From NCBI GenBank assembly GCA_022495995.1, contig JAFEMH010002337.1:1-64000 (forward strand): a stretch of DNA of 64,000 nt. The letters run 5' to 3'. The position numbers and the translations under genes were made by a program. This DNA is from Adenophora triphylla var. japonica (taxonomy: Eukaryota; Streptophyta; Magnoliopsida; Asterales; Campanulaceae). The notes under the pieces were generated by a model that saw only the letters and a program-made list of their open reading frames with translations, was not told the origin of the DNA and searched no databases. Below are positions 11,127-24,587 of this stretch, one piece after another (within the stretch, counting starts at the first letter, position 1; each line of letters begins with the position of its first letter).

Positions 11127-11523
11127 TGATAGAGATACACGAGATCGTGTCAACGATTGAGTTTTCCTTATCTTATTTATTGTATATATCTTTTATTATT
11201 TCATTGTAATATTCTTTATTATTTCATTGTAATCTTCTACATATATTTCTCTCCAAGTTAGGCTAGGACTCTTGTATATATATCTCTCATTATATCAATA
11301 ATACATCAACGTTTTCTCAATCTCTTCTCTCTTCTATATGGTATCAGAGCAATTAAGATCCAAAATCTTTTTTTGCTAAACCGTGTTCTACCCTTCTTCT
11401 CCATGGCCGCCCCTGAGTTCCAAATCCTCCCTAACTCGGCTGAGCCTACCATTCCTCTAATCGTCGTCTCTTTATCCCATGTGTTAAAGCTCACTCCCAC
11501 AAACTACATCTCATGGAAAACTC
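11127..11523 (+). mobile_element. 5' end of copia element C, copy 1 (LTR, primer site, first gag codons)
   Basis: A short LTR appears to run from about 11127 to just before 11339, but its exact ends are uncertain. The primer-binding site TGGTATCAGAGC, complementary to initiator tRNA-Met, is at 11339-11350. A gag frame starts ATG at 11403 and reads to LTPTNYISWKT, where element B interrupts it. The rest of C is missing from this copy because the tandem duplication joins B to A. Confidence 0.8.
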
Positions 11524-12291
11524 TGTTGGAAAAATTGGGTGTATTTAAAAAATAGCTTTGAAAAAGAAACGGGACGGAAAATTATATTTCAAAAATAAGT
11601 CGAGGCAAGAGTTTGACTCTTTCTCCGTAAGACAATATTGCCCCGTATATGAGTGCTCACGGTCTACGGCAATTGTCCCCAAGATACAACGACTTTCGGA
11701 ATTTCAGATTGCAAAGACAACAACTCGAAACTATCGGGCGAACTACCGAATACTGGATTTTCTTGGACTCGAAAAGCAAGACTTATGAATGCTAGGATGC
11801 TTTAGAGAATAGAATGCAGCGAACGACATGCGCACGTGCGAAGTGCAAAGTGCGCCCTAAACCGCCCATTCCGCCCTTCGCGCGCTTCGCGGGTTGTGGG
11901 TCCATTTTGAGCTAGAACAAAACTAGCTCAATAACCCACTTGGATGCATGGTTGTGCCAATGGCCCAACTAAGTTGGCCCAAGGAGATTAACTTGATGTC
12001 TCCTTTCTTGGATGCTCACATTAATAAAGTGAAGTAACTTCCCTTTTCCTAGCAATGTGGGATATGGTTCTTCCATTCCAACTTCTCTTCAAATAACCAC
12101 ATTAAGTTGCTCACTTTAACCATTATTTCTCATTCACCCGAAATTGGTTTTGAGAAAATAAATATACCATTTTAATCTACACTAAATGTAGATTAATTAT
12201 TTGCAACTTATTTCTATTTTTACAAAATAGAAACTTCTAGAAACTTGGTCAAACATTGGTCAAACACCAATAATACTATCAATTTCTAACA
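11524..12291 (-). repeat. 3' LTR of element B, copy 1
   Basis: 768 bp, TGTTGGAAAAATTGGG to ATTTCTAACA on the plus strand. It lacks the ~440-bp segment present in the 5' LTR of copy 2 (30275-31484). The segment just outside, 12292-12841, is the untranslated 3' interior of B and shows no frame. Confidence 0.9.
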
Positions 12292-12841
12292 ATCCCCACA
12301 TGAATGAAATTAATGCATGAATGCAGACTTTTAAGAAAAATCTCGACGAACTGTTACCGCATCGGGGTAGGTAGCTTTCGGCTTTGAACCATCCCTAGTA
12401 AGATGCTATCGGATTTACTTGCTGCTCAGCTGAACGCGATGTCTTGAATCGATCGGCGTTTTGTGTAAACCAAGACAATAACATTTACACGATAACAATT
12501 TCGATATCTTTCGTTCTCACGTTGTGTCCAATTCGGCCCTGGACCATATCTTGGATTCATAAGTGTTTTCTATTAGAAGCGGCCAAACTTCTTCACTTAT
12601 ATAGGTGATCTCCTATAAGGAGTAACCTCGCAATACTCCACCTTTGTTAAGGTATAGGAATCATTAAAAGCTTTAAAGCTTACCCTCACCACACGTCAGC
12701 AGGGTTTCTTGCACTTGGGCAGCTTCTGAGAATGGGTTTTAAGAAGTTCCAAGTGTGCTATTAGAATATCCATAACTTAGTTGTCTCATTGAACCAAGTT
12801 TGTGGGATCTCCACTCATCATGGTTGAGTTACCGCTATAGA

Positions 12842-14192
12842 CTTCTTTTATTGTGTGGGTTTTAACCCCATTCCCCTTACTGCATTGTACATTTGATCTC
12901 TGTTTATTCCTTTCGTAAACGGATCCGCTATATTTTCTTTTGACTTTACATAGTCAATGGAAATTATTCCATTAGAGATCAATTGTCTTACTGTATTATG
13001 CCTCCTCCGTATGTGTCGCGACTTTCCGTTGTACATACAGCTTTTAGCTCTTCCAATAGCTGACATGCTGTCACAATGTACCATGACAGGAGGCACTGGC
13101 TTATTCCAGCATGGAATATCCTCTAGAAAATTTACGAGCCATTCGGCTTCTTCTCCAAATTCTCTTATCTAAGGCGATAAACTCGATTCCATTGTGGAAC
13201 GAGCTATACACGTTTGTTTAGAGGATTTCCAAGACACGGCTCCACCACCAATGGTAAATACATACCCACTTGTGGATTTTGAGTCTTTTGTGTCTCCGAT
13301 ATCCAATTTGCATCACCGTATCCTTCCAATACAAATGGATATCTCGTATAATGTAATCCATGGCTTATGGTATGTTTTAAATACCTAAGCACTCTTGTTA
13401 GTGCTTTCCAATGTTCGAATTTGGATTACTGCGTGAATCTACTCGGTTTACTAACCGAGTATGCTATGTCCGGTCGAGTACGCTTGTTAAGTACATTAAA
13501 CTTCCTATGACTCGAGCATAATTTTACCGTGATACTCGGGTCACCTTTATTTTTGGCTAAATGTAGACTTAGATCTATCGGAGTCTTAGCCGGAGACAGA
13601 TCGAACGCTTCGAATTTCTTAAGCACATTCTCGATGTAGTGAGATTGTGATAAGACAATTCCGTTATCTATCCTAGAGATCTTTATCCCTAGAATAACAT
13701 CTCGCTTGACCTGCATCTTTCATGTCAAAGTTCTTCTTTAACATCTTTTTGGTTTTCATGATTATATCATGATTACTTCCAATGATTAGCATGTCATCCA
13801 CGTATAGACATACAATCACATATTCATCGGGTGTGCCTTTAATGTATACACATTTGTCACACTCATTTATTTTGAACCCGTTCGACAACATGGTTCGGTC
13901 AAACTTCTCGTGCCATTGTTTTGGTGCTTGTTTTAAGACCATACAATGATTTGACAAGTTTACAGACCTTTTGTTCTTGTCCATGTGCAACGAACCCTTC
14001 AGGTTGTTGCATATAAATCTCCTCATCTAATTCTCCATTTAGAAAGGCCGTTTTCACATCCATTTGATGTATCTCAAGGTTATGCAGAGCTGCGATAGCA
14101 ATGAGAACACGAATGGATGTGATCCTTGTTACAGGAGAATACGTATCGAAGAAGTCATATCCTTCTCTTTGTTTGAACCCTTGAGCTACCAA
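12842..14192 (-). pseudogene. Element B RNase H and reverse transcriptase, copy 1, frame-broken
   Basis: Minus-strand fragments at 13899-14192, 13673-14026, 13426-13716, 13204-13392 and 12848-13096 together cover reverse transcriptase ([32 protein letters not shown] at about 13790-13806) and RNase H (SDANWI-like, then [13 protein letters not shown]). At least four frame breaks separate them. At each break, copy 2 differs by the presence or position of a CAG or CTG, so the breaks could be consensus errors rather than true mutations. Confidence 0.85.
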
Positions 14193-14208
14193 TCTAGCTT
14201 TGTACTTA

Positions 14209-15999
14209 TCAATAGTTCCATCTCGCTTTGTACTTCCTTTTAAGGATCCATTTACAACCCAACGGTTTGCATCCCGGAGGAAGATCTACTATCTCCCAAG
14301 TATGATTTTGCATGATGGACTCAATTTCACTATTGATAGCTTCTTTCCAGAGAGGAGCTTCTGGACTAGACAAAGCTTCTTGCAATGTCCTTGGTTCATC
14401 ATCTAACATGTAAGTTAGAAAGTCAGGACCAAAGGTCTTAGCTACCTTTGTCCTCTTACTTCGTCTTGGCTCTTCATCTTCTTGAGAAGAACCAATAGCC
14501 GTATCATAAGTTCTTTTATTTGAACTTGCTTCATTCTTTTCCTTACATGGAAATTTAGTTTCAAAGAATACTGCATTCCTTGATTCTATAGTCATTCCTG
14601 CCGTTATATCAGGAATTTCAGACTTGTGCACTAAGAATCGATATGCACTACTATTGTTTGCATATCCAATGAAAATGCAATCAATGGTTTTGGGTCCTAT
14701 CCGCACTTGTTTAGGTTTAGGTATTTCTACCTTTGCTAGGCACCCCCACACTTTAAGATAATTGTAGGAAGGCTTTCTTCCATTCCATAATTCATATGGA
14801 GTTTTATCTTTATTCTTGTGTGGTAATTTGTTAAGAATGTAGTTAGCTGAAAGGATTGCTTCCCCCCACAAGTTGTCAGGTAAGCCCGAGCTGATCAACA
14901 TTGTGTTCATCATCTCCTTAAGAGTTCGATTTTTCCTTTCAGCGACTCCATTTGATTGAGGTGTGTAAGGAGCAGTCGTTTGATGAATAATGCCAGCATC
15001 CCAGCAAATATTTTCAAATGGTGCTACATACTCTCCACCTCTATCACTACGAATCTTCTTAATTGTTACATTAAGTTGATTCTCAACTTCATTCTTATAT
15101 CCTTTGAAAGCTTCTAAAGCTTCATCTTTGCTTCTCAAAAGATACACATGACAATATCTAGTGCAATCATCAATGAACGTTATGAAGTACTTCTTCCCAC
15201 CTCTAGTTTGCACAAGTTTTAAATCACATATGTCCGTATGGACTAATTCTAGAGGGGTAGTATTTCTTTCAATAGTGGGGAAGGGTGACTTCGTCAATTT
15301 TGCTTCCACACAAATTTCACACTTATTTTCTGAATCAAATTTCATTTTAGGAAGTAAATTTAAATTTACTAACCTACGTAATGAATTTAGATTCACATGT
15401 CCTAATCTATCATGCCATAAATTAGAACACTCAGACAAATAAGCAACAACATCTTTATTCTTCGCCTCTGGGCGGAACACGTTCATTACATTCATTTTAA
15501 AGAGTCCTTTATCAAGGTACCCTTTGCCAACAAATTGACCCATCTTGGTCAATATAAACTTATCGGACTCAAACACTAGCCTAAATCCGGCCTTATTCAA
15601 TAACGGGCCAGAGACTAAGTTTTTACGGATGTCTGGGACATGCAGAACATCCATTAAGGTGAGTTCTTTGCCGGATGTCATTTTCAGCACCACCTTGCCG
15701 AGTCCAACCACGTTAGAAGTTGCAGAATTTCCCATGTACAACTTCCTTCCACTACAGGGAACATAAGATGAGAAACTTTCTCGATCTGCACAGATGTGGC
15801 GCGTTGCTCCGGTATCAATCCACCATTCCCTTGGGTTATCGTCCAATTTTGCAAGATTGGCTTCAAACACTAAGGCAGACAGATCAAGCTCTGACAGGTC
15901 TAATGGGACAGTCCAGCAACTTTTTGCAATGACCAGCTGTGGTAAAATTGCAATTCCGAAGTCGTTAACCGTTGGATCGAGCTGAAATTTGGTGTGCAT
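14209..15999 (-). pseudogene. Element B protease-end, integrase and connection region, copy 1, fused to element A sequence
   Basis: One long frame. From its true B part it reads [14 protein letters not shown] (aspartic protease active site DTGA), then HDRLGH with CEIC (integrase zinc-binding HHCC), then [15 protein letters not shown] and [10 protein letters not shown] (integrase D-D-E core), then [12 protein letters not shown] at the start of reverse transcriptase. The first ~30 residues (about 15909-15999) do not come from B. They are read from inverted element A sequence across the duplication junction, so the apparent start is an artefact of the rearrangement. Confidence 0.85.
15903..15918. 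other. Tandem duplication junction, B joined to A
   Basis: Left of the junction the sequence follows B to CTAATGGGA (15908). Right of it CCAGCAA (15913 on) follows A from 2434. Four bases, CAGT, belong to neither flank clearly. There is no long homology at the join, which points to end joining or template switching rather than homologous unequal crossing over for the original event. Confidence 0.8.
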
Positions 16000-16300
16000 G
16001 TTTACGACTCATAGGAGAAGATTCTGAACGGTGGAGATTGGAATCTATAATGTGAATGTGAAGATAAAAATTTCGGACCAGAGCAGTTTTTGTGAACTAA
16101 ATTTTTTTTAATTTCTGTTTAATGAGATTAATAAAGATGGAAAGATTGATGCTCCGTGACATCAACTATGTTACAATGATTGTATAAACCAATTGTGGCT
16201 AAGCCTCATGTAGTGGTTATACATCATGTAAAGAGATTGGAAAGTTCATTGAAACTAAGAACGTTGGAAGATTAAGTCTTTAACGTTTAGTTGATAAAGA

Positions 16301-16658
16301 TAATAGGTCTTCTTACGAGAAGTTGTTAAAATCTATTAGTTGCATTGGTGACAAAGGTCACAAAGGTTAACATAATAGGGCTTCTTGAAATGAAAGAAGT
16401 TGTTAAATCCTATTATTGTTAATAGTGACAAAAGTCACAAAGATAAAAATAATAGAGCTTCTTGAAAGAAGTTGTTGAATTCTATTGTTGTGAACATTGA
16501 AAAATGTTACAAGAACTAAAACCATAGGGCTTCTTGAAAGAAGTTGTTAAAACCTATTGGGAAAATATGTGACTAATGTCATAAAGATAAAAACAATAAG
16601 ACTTCTTGAAGGAAGTTGTTAAATCTTATTGTTGTTGATGATGACAAATAACACAAAA
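16301..16658 (+). repeat. Five tandem ~72-bp double-hairpin units (element A, copy 2)
   Basis: Same array as at 2838-3195, with the same five different but self-complementary stems. Its identity in both copies shows that the compensatory variation predates the tandem duplication. Confidence 0.8.
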
Positions 16659-18294
16659 TATTTAGAATGAAAACTTCTAAAAGTAATTGTGTATTTTGTA
16701 AATGAGAATGTGATTTTTCTCTAATTTAGAGGTGCTCCAAAATGAGACCTTTAAAGTTTTGGAATAATTAACCTTCAATTATAATTCCATTAAGGAATTT
16801 AGAGGTTTATAAATATGAGTGGTTATAAGAAATAAATTGTGTTAATTCTCCTATTGAATTAGCAATTTATTCTTGGAGTTAATTCTCTAATTAATTTAGA
16901 GAGTTATATTTTTAACAACAAAGTTATAATTGTTAAAAATTAAAGCCAATGGTTGGTTTGTGTAGAGACAAATCTCTAATGGAATGTGGTTGTTCCAAAT
17001 ATATCGGATCACCATAGTGAGAAGTTAGAAAATTTTGTTGGCCTTGACTTTAAGTGATGGCAACAAAATATGTTCTACTTGACCACCTTGAACTTAGAGA
17101 GGTTTCTTTTAGAAGATCCTACAAAGTTGGGTGAAAATGTGATAGATGTTCAAGCCGTGTGAAAAGTGCGGTTGAAGCATGTGAATTTTCTTTATCGGAA
17201 CTATATACTTAATGAATTGTCGGATTCATTATAAAATGTGTATAGTACCAAGAAAATGGCAAAACATTTGTGGGAGTAGTTGAACTATAATTCTAAAATC
17301 GAGAATACGGGTGCATTGAAAATCATCGTAATCCGCTTCCTTGATAGTGGACTCCATAAATGAAATAAAAAAATCATATGGAAGAAGAGGAAATAGTATT
17401 TCATGAAAACCATATAGAATGGATGGTGTTGAGTGAAATTCTCAACTGATGACAATAATTGAGAAATTGCTTCACACTTGAAAATATTTTTAAAATCACC
17501 TCAAACATAATGAATTTTGAGGTGTGTGCTATTCGTCTTTGTGTTGAAAAAGAGAATAGAAATTTGGAGAAAAAGTTGTCTAACATTTCTTTTGGCGAAA
17601 GCAAATGTGATGAAGCATGCCTAAATGCTTAATACAAAGACAAAGTGGATCAAACTTGTTTGAATTGTCAAAATCATTTGAAAAGTCAAATGTGTTTAAA
17701 AAGCCAAACTTGTTTGAAAAAGTCAAGCATATACCTTGTGTCTTGAGTGGCAATTGTGATGTCATCAAGAATGAAATTCATGATGTTGGAATGAATGAAA
17801 TGAAAGGGTATTCAAGTGATTAATAATGAGAATGAATCTCTTTTTATGGTCAAACAAGACTTATCAAATATATGCTTGAAGCTATAATCAAGTCATATTG
17901 ATGCTTGAGGGGTGAATGTTATTCACTAGATGATGGTAAAATGTAAATTTTTACCTTTAACATTGCTTGCTAAAAAGCAAAATGTTGAATCTTATCTCTT
18001 TAAAAAAAAAAGTTGAAAATCAACTTAATAAAGAGGTAGTGATAAAACACAACTAAATGTAGTTTGTGTATATGTTACACTAAATACTATTGATTGCATA
18101 TGGTTGGGTATGCTTACAATAGTTGTGATTATAGAATTCTTGTGTATGAATTCAAGATTCAATAATGGAATCATGAAGCACTTCTTTCTTTAAGAATATG
18201 TTTCCGTATAAATTAAGAGATGAGGCAAACTCATTTAAACGGATTCATGATTCAATAGAAGAAGAAACTTATCATGAGGAATGATAAAGAAGAG

Positions 18295-18780
18295 GCATGA
18301 CCTCAACATAGCAAATGAGGCAGGACAAGAAAATTCTATGGCCCGGATTTTCTAACCTCCATGATAGAAAGTGAATCACAAAGTTATAAAGACATTGAGC
18401 TCTTTGGAAGGATCTTTGTGGAAATAGGCCATTAAAAGTAAGATTGATTCCATCTTGGAAAATCACAATTGGAAACTAGTGGATTTACCTCCGAGTAGTA
18501 AATCGCTAGCATATAAGTGAATTTTTAAAAGGAAATGAAGACCGATGGAACAATTAATGAGTACAAGGCTAGACTTGTAATTGAGGATTACAAGAAAAAT
18601 GAAGACCTTGATTACTTTTGTACTTATTCTCTCATCACGAGAATAAAGAGTTGTATTTGCAATTCTTTGCATAGCAGAATTTGAAATACATCAAATGGAT
18701 GTAAATAACTTTTCTAAATGTCGATTTAGAAGAGAAAATTTACATAGAACAACCCGAGGGATTTGTTGTACATGAACAAT
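18295..18780 (+). pseudogene. Copia reverse transcriptase relic (element A, copy 2)
   Basis: Counterpart of 4830-5310, with the same DGTINEYKARLV and EIHQMDV blocks. A base change near 18660 (TTCTTTGC in place of TTGCTGC) breaks the frame that is open in copy 1. This is again a change at a CTG. Confidence 0.75.
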
Positions 18781-20338
18781 GAAACAAAGTGTCCACAATG
18801 AACACCATGATCAAATGGTGTTAATAATGAAAATTGGCATTATTGCTAATTTTGGGACTAACCCAAATTTGTGGGGGTGAGTATACTTTGGAAAATAATT
18901 ACCTATTGGAAAGGTTTCCCCAAGAAAACAATGAGATGTCCATATGAATTATGGAAACGTAGGCCTACGTACTTGTTAATGTGGGGTGTTTCGAAAGTAG
19001 CAAGTCCAATTATCAAGGAAATTGAATTTGGTTACTAAATGGTGGATTATGTTTCAAGAGTTATGTTCATAACAATTGTGGATATTGGTTTGTTATATAT
19101 GATTCAATAAGTTTGAATATATATAAAAATCAAAAGAAAATAAAATAAATGGAAACCAAGTATTGATGTCAAATTCATGGAAGTGAATATATGATACTTT
19201 GAATGAAATTGATCAAAGTGTTGAAACGGTTCAAGAAATGGAACCTAGAAGAAAATGTGCTAGTTTGTAAAGTCATTGTATGACTTGAGACAAGTACAAA
19301 GGTAATGACATCAAAGGTTTGATTGTGTGGATTTAAACAAGAGTGACTACATCACTTTGTTAATTAAATCCAAAATACGATATGTTAACTAAGAAAAATT
19401 CTAGTCAATTTGATCCGTTGATTCAAATTCAAGGAAAACTAATTGACTCGTTGTTAAACAAGTCATTAGACGGATATTCTTGATAAATTTGATAGGATCA
19501 ATAGAAAATCACAAGAATGAATTTGTGTTAACACTTGTTCTATGGATAAAGCTTGTGTTAGCAAGATGTTATATTGCTAAAGTCAATTTATGATTGACAT
19601 TACATATAGCAATGTGTGTAATGGTAGACATTTATGTCTAAGACATAATACCATTAAACAACTACTCTCAACTAATTTGACAATGTGAAGTCAAATGATA
19701 AACGGATCCGTTAACCAAAGGGTTAAATAGAGAGTTAGTTGAAAGTTCGATGAGGGGAATGAGACGTAAGCCTCTTAAAAGTTAAACACAACGGAAAACC
19801 CAATCTAGATGACTGGAGATCCCAAGAACTAGATTCAATGGGACAACCTAACTGTTAAAAGACTTGCAGCGTCACTGTGGGGGAACCAAACCCAAGTCCA
19901 TTCCTGTTAGTGACATCCCGAAAGGACAAGGATAAGCTTATGGCTTTTAATGATTCTTACGTGTCGAAAATTCGATGGGGTAATACGGGTTACCTTTAGG
20001 AAATCACCTATGTGAGAGAGAAGTGGGGCCGCTTCGAGGAGAATTGTGTGAGGCTCAATTCTTAGACTCTCTTACAGAACCAGGCAAAATGTTCAGGGCC
20101 ATGAATGAACATAGCTATGAGAATTGAACTATGTTAGGACGTTACTTGTGTCAAGTATATGATCGGCTACACAAAAAGAATAACGGTTCAAGGACATCGC
20201 GTCTACCGATTTGCGAGTAGAGTAAATATGCTTGTACGAGCGAAGGTTCAATGGGCATTCCCACACCTATCGTATGCAAGTTTTCGTCTGCCGGACTCTA
20301 TCACCAAACTCGTCATTAATTTTCTTCATGTGGGGGAT

Positions 20339-21206
20339 TGTTGGAAAAATTCGTTATATGTGAAGGAAATTGTGTATTTTCCTTACATGAATCGTTTGTC
20401 GTTTGACAAAGATTATTGTGGGTTCATGTTCCATGTTGTGAGAACATGAAAATGAAATATCTAGATGTCCAATTTGGTATTGGATAAGAAAGATATGATA
20501 GCTCAAAGTTGATGGGTTGAAAGTGTAACTTTTGAAACTTCATCAAAATATTGATGTTCCATAAATCCAAATTATTAAGGGATTAATTGGATATTGATGA
20601 TGTTCCATAAATCCAAATTATTAAGGGATTAATTGGATATTGATGTTCCATAAATCCAAATTATTAAGGGATTAATTGGATACATACCAAGAGTCTTGGG
20701 GTTACTAATTGAAAGGACCTTCATATAAAATCCTAGGACTTTTGGTGGAGCAAAAAGAGAGCTAGAGGAGAGTTACCCACAACAAGGAACTAGAATGTTT
20801 TTCATCAATCTTTCCACCCTCCCTCTTGCAATTTGTTATCTTTTTTCTTTGGCCTCCTAGTGAAATATCCATGGTGATTTTGTCCAAGCATAGGGAAATT
20901 CGCCGGAAAACTTTAAGTGCAAAGTTGTTCCGGTTCATCCGTTTTATCCTGGGAGACTAACGTCCATTGAAGACCTCGAGCACTCGTAGTGAGGGGGTGA
21001 ATTAGTCTTAAGGAGAGTGTGTCACACACGACTCGGATTCAAGCAAATTCAATATGACGATTCAAGGAGGTTATGGCACGGATTCAAGCAAACTCAAGAC
21101 AATGAATTTACGGTTTTCTCTTTATTATTTTTATGTTGTATATTATATTTCAATTCATTGTAATTCTTTTCTCATTTGTGCTCGATTGTATAGATTTTGT
21201 CTAACA
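20339..21206 (+). repeat. Right LTR of element A, copy 2
   Basis: 868 bp, nearly identical to 6875-7745 and including the triplicated 43-46 bp repeat at 20547-20682. It sits 270 bp upstream of the second dehydrogenase start codon. Confidence 0.9.
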
Positions 21207-21211
21207 ATAAG

Positions 21212-21475
21212 GACTTCCACATAAATTAGTATAAAACAAAGAAAAATGTGGCAATAATATAAAGGTATGAATAAAATAATTTACCATAAGATCTAATGCA
21301 ATCTTCAGTATTGATTGCATTAAGAAACATGACACATTTTAATATTGCTGATAATTTTAAAATATAGACAAGTAGATAAGCCAGCTGGTGCTCCTATTTA
21401 AGTCTAGCACTGCTTTCATCTAACAAGTAGAATTTAAGGTACTTTTGACTATTTTTACAGGCTTCTCTTGAGAAA
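21212..21475 (+). promoter_or_regulatory. Upstream region of the dehydrogenase gene, copy 2
   Basis: Same sequence as 7751-8014, with the TATA-like TATTTAAG near 21395. Upstream of the A LTR the two copies differ in context (genomic left flank versus truncated B), so distal regulation could differ even though the proximal 264 bases match. Confidence 0.45.
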
Positions 21476-24314
21476 ATGGAAGACGCCATTGCCAAAACAG
21501 AAGAAAGGTACCAATATCTCATCATTTCCATCGAATATTTAAGTCTTTTCTTTCAGCTGTATGGCGTTGCTTGACTCCATTTTGCCATTTTTTCTTTTCT
21601 GCTTGAAATTAATTACAGTCATAGCAAATTTACAGACTCTGTTGCAGATAACTTCCAACGAAACTGAGAATATTTTCTCCTCTTTTAAGGTCATTTCCAA
21701 CAACAGTTTGCTTCAAATTTTGCATAAAAACATCAAAATGTTGCATTTTCAGCCCCAAATATAATTCACCATCTCCAACAGCTTGCTTCAAATTTTGCAC
21801 CACATAAGAATCTTTACAGAATATTCTTATTATTACATTTAATATTATTCAAATTACATTATATTAAATAGTATGCTATAAAACTTAAAGAAATAAGACA
21901 ATTAATAACTATAAATAAATAAATTTAAAATAAAAATTTATTAGAAGAAACATTAAAATAGATAATTTTGTTTAAATGTAAAAAAAAAAAACAAATTCCA
22001 TAATATAAATAATAAATATTAAATTAAAAATATATACCTTCTCCGTCTCAAATAAAAAAAATTGATAATTCATTTTGGGACGAAGGAGGAATTAGTAATT
22101 AAAAATAGAGGCATTTACCATATAATTCCTCTAACAAAGCAATACTACCTCCTAGGACCTCCTAGGACAAGTTGTATTTTGCTTAACCATATACTCCCTC
22201 CGTCCCGTTAGTAACCGCACCGTTACTGTTTGCGCGGGAATTAAGAAAAAAAATAATGATATAAATGTTGTGAGTGTAAAAGTAAAATAGGAGAGAGAAT
22301 GAGTGGAGGGAATAGTAAATTATAATGGTGTTGTGAGTATTAAAATAATGTAGGAGAGAGAATGAGTGGAGGGAATAGTAAAGATTCTTTGCCATTTTAG
22401 GAAGTATGCGGTTTGTAATGGGACGCCCAAAATAGAAAGTGTGCGGTTTGTAGCGGGACAGAGGGAGTAATCCTTAGCTCAATAAGTACACCCTCCCAGC
22501 ATATTACTAAGCTCACCATCCCATCATTTTACTAAATCTACCCTCTTTATCAATTTACTTTCTCTCCAACCACCATCACCTTACCTTAGGTCACCCCTCC
22601 CCATCTTCTCCGGTCAACACCTCCGGCGACCATCAACTCGGGCGACATTTTTTTTTACGCCGGTGACCTCTTCGGCAACCAAACAACTGAGAACTTAACT
22701 TATCTGTAAGTTCTCAGTTGTCAACTAAACTATTAAGAACACGAAAATTGACACATCTTAAGATGCAAAAGATCTCCATTTCAACCGAAAAAAAAAAGAA
22801 AATTAACACATCTCATCAGCTCTACAAAAAGAATATGTACTAGTTCTACTACTTATATGGTCTGTATATTTCAGGTATGCTATTGTCACTGGGGGAAACA
22901 AAGGAATAGGACTGGAGATATGTAGACAACTAGCAACAAAAGGAATTCGAGTCATACTTACTGCTATGGATGCAAATAAAGGAACTGAGGCTGTTGAGGA
23001 GCTTAGAGCTTCTGGACTCAAAGATGTGGTTTTTCATCAGCTAGATGTGAAGGATCCAAGTAGCATTGCTTCGTTGGCAAATTTTATCGAGGCCAACTTC
23101 AAGAAACTTGATATTCTGGTAAGATGGGTGCAAATGCCCCCCATTAACCTTTATGTAGCTCAACCAGTGAGTAATATGCCTTCTCTTTAATCTATCATTC
23201 TGGTCAGTGTGTGTTACAATAATTTGCGATAACATGACAACCTTTTTCTATGTTGTGACCTGACACAATCTGCTTCCTAAATTTCTTTTTCCAATCTGAT
23301 AGGAAAATCCCTGTTCTAAGAAGGTTTTACAATTCAAATCCAAATCAACTAATTTCAAAGATGGTGCAGCGTTTGTAAGTATTTCTAGTTTAGCTCAATT
23401 TTCATTGTATAATTATCTTCTATTTTAAGTTATATAAATGCTGTCGATCAGGATCAAGGTTTTATGTAACAATTATATTTAAACTCTCATTATTATTATT
23501 GATTAAATTACAATTTACAATCTACAATCTACAAAACTTGAAAAAAAAGAGATGGAGCATATAATAATGTAAAGAGCGGGAAAAGATCTTACTTAGACTA
23601 TCATAGATAAACCTATATGCAGCTGATATACTGCATTATAAGATAAACTCTTTTGTACAGGCAGAGGTGACCGACGAGAATGCACACTTACTGACTGGAA
23701 TTATAGAGCAGGGTTACGAAATGGCTGATGGCTGTTTAAAAACAAACTATTATGGAACTAAGAGAGTAACAGAAGCACTTGTTCATCTTCTACAACGATC
23801 AGATTCACCAAGAATAGTAAACATCTCTTCCGATTATGGACAACTGAAGGTACCAAAACTCAAAAAATCGTGCATACGGAGTATGTATCAGTTTTCATAA
23901 CCAACAAGTATTTCACTACTTTGTGGTTCTATTCAGGTGCTCCCAAATGAAAAGGTGAAAGAAGAGTTGGAAACTCTTGATAGCTTAACAGAAAATAAGA
24001 TAGATGTGATATTGCAGAGGTTTCTGAAGGATTTCAAAGACGATAAGTTGCAGATTAATGGTTGGCCACTAACAGTGTCTGCTTATAAACTGTCAAAAAT
24101 TGCCGTTAATGCTTACACAAGACTTTTAGCAAGAAAATTTCCTGATTTTCTTGTCAACTGTGTTCATCCTGGCTACGTGGTAACAGATATTACAGCGAAT
24201 ACGGGATACATGACACCTGAGGAAGGTGCTAGAGCTCCTGTTATGGTGGCTTTGCTGCCAGATGGAGGTCCTTCTGGCAAATTCTTCATGGAAATGCAGG
24301 CCTCAGAATTTTGA
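21476..24314 (+). CDS. Short-chain dehydrogenase/reductase, salutaridine/menthone-reductase-like (copy 2; five-exon model; lacks NNAG motif)
   Basis: Exons 21476-21507, 22875-23118, 23303-23374, 23661-23849 and 23937-24314, with the same splice borders and encoded protein as copy 1. [17 protein letters not shown] and YKLSK are all present. The NNAG motif is missing here as well, so its loss predates the duplication. The exons are identical to copy 1 while the surrounding transposons differ at scattered sites. This fits either a very young duplication or accurate sequence in unmethylated gene exons next to error-prone sequence in methylated transposons. Whether the gene is expressed cannot be judged. 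Confidence 0.75.
22037..22090. mobile_element. Tiny Stowaway-like MITE relic in intron 1, copy 2
   Basis: Counterpart of 8580-8633 with the same CTTCTCCGTCTCAAA and GGGACGAAGGAGG ends. Confidence 0.6.
22194..22467. mobile_element. Stowaway-like MITE in intron 1, copy 2
   Basis: 274 bp, ends CTCCCTCCGTCCCG and CGGGACAGAGGGAG, TA on each side (22192-22193 and 22468-22469). The inverted ends are better preserved than in copy 1. Confidence 0.88.
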
Positions 24315-24587
24315 TCTATGTAACAAAATCATCATCATATTTTATTGTATCCGTCTGTAATTGTTATATGGAATTTCTTGCGGAGTGTGATTAGTTCCAT
24401 TCAACTTATTGATGTAATTCCTAGCATTTCCCAGGGTAACAAAGTCATCATTTTGACGCTTCACAAACTAATTTGGATTTAGGGGGAGAAAAAGAATTTA
24501 AAATTAGTATTGAAATTCTTTGATGTAAACCCCGGAGGTTGTGTGGAAGGCTGAGGATTTAAAGCGTTGTTATTCTTAAAGGAGAAG

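Larger units (their letters stand above)
11524..15908 (-). mobile_element. Element B, minus-strand Ty1/copia, copy 1, 5'-truncated
   Basis: B is transcribed right to left. Its 3' LTR (11524-12291) and the 3' two-thirds of its coding region are present. The gag, leader and 5' LTR are cut off at the duplication junction. The purine tract next to the LTR reads ATGTGGGGAT on the minus strand. The sequence matches B copy 2 closely, with differences concentrated at CAG/CTG sites. Confidence 0.9.
2434..15912 (+). repeat. 13.46-kb tandem duplication, copy 1
   Basis: This unit runs from inside the leader of A, through the dehydrogenase gene and C, to inside B. It repeats at 15913-29357. The offset is 13,475 bases at its left end, 13,458-13,461 across the gene and 13,449 at its right end, so only small indels separate the copies. 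Dehydrogenase exons are identical in both. Confidence 0.92.
15913..21206 (+). mobile_element. Element A, copy 2, lacking its left LTR
   Basis: Interior and right LTR of A, with the right target-site duplication ATAAG at 21207-21211. The left LTR is absent because the duplication starts inside the leader. Apart from the hairpin array and the pol relic listed separately, the stretches 16660-18290 and 18780-20338 match 3196-4829 and 5311-6874 and hold no intact gene. DPLTKGLN reads at 19705-19728. Confidence 0.9.

Noticed and set aside
11558..11788. Plus-strand frame in the B LTR (also at 25019-25252)
   Set aside because: Within the LTR, and the three LTR copies disagree in frame.
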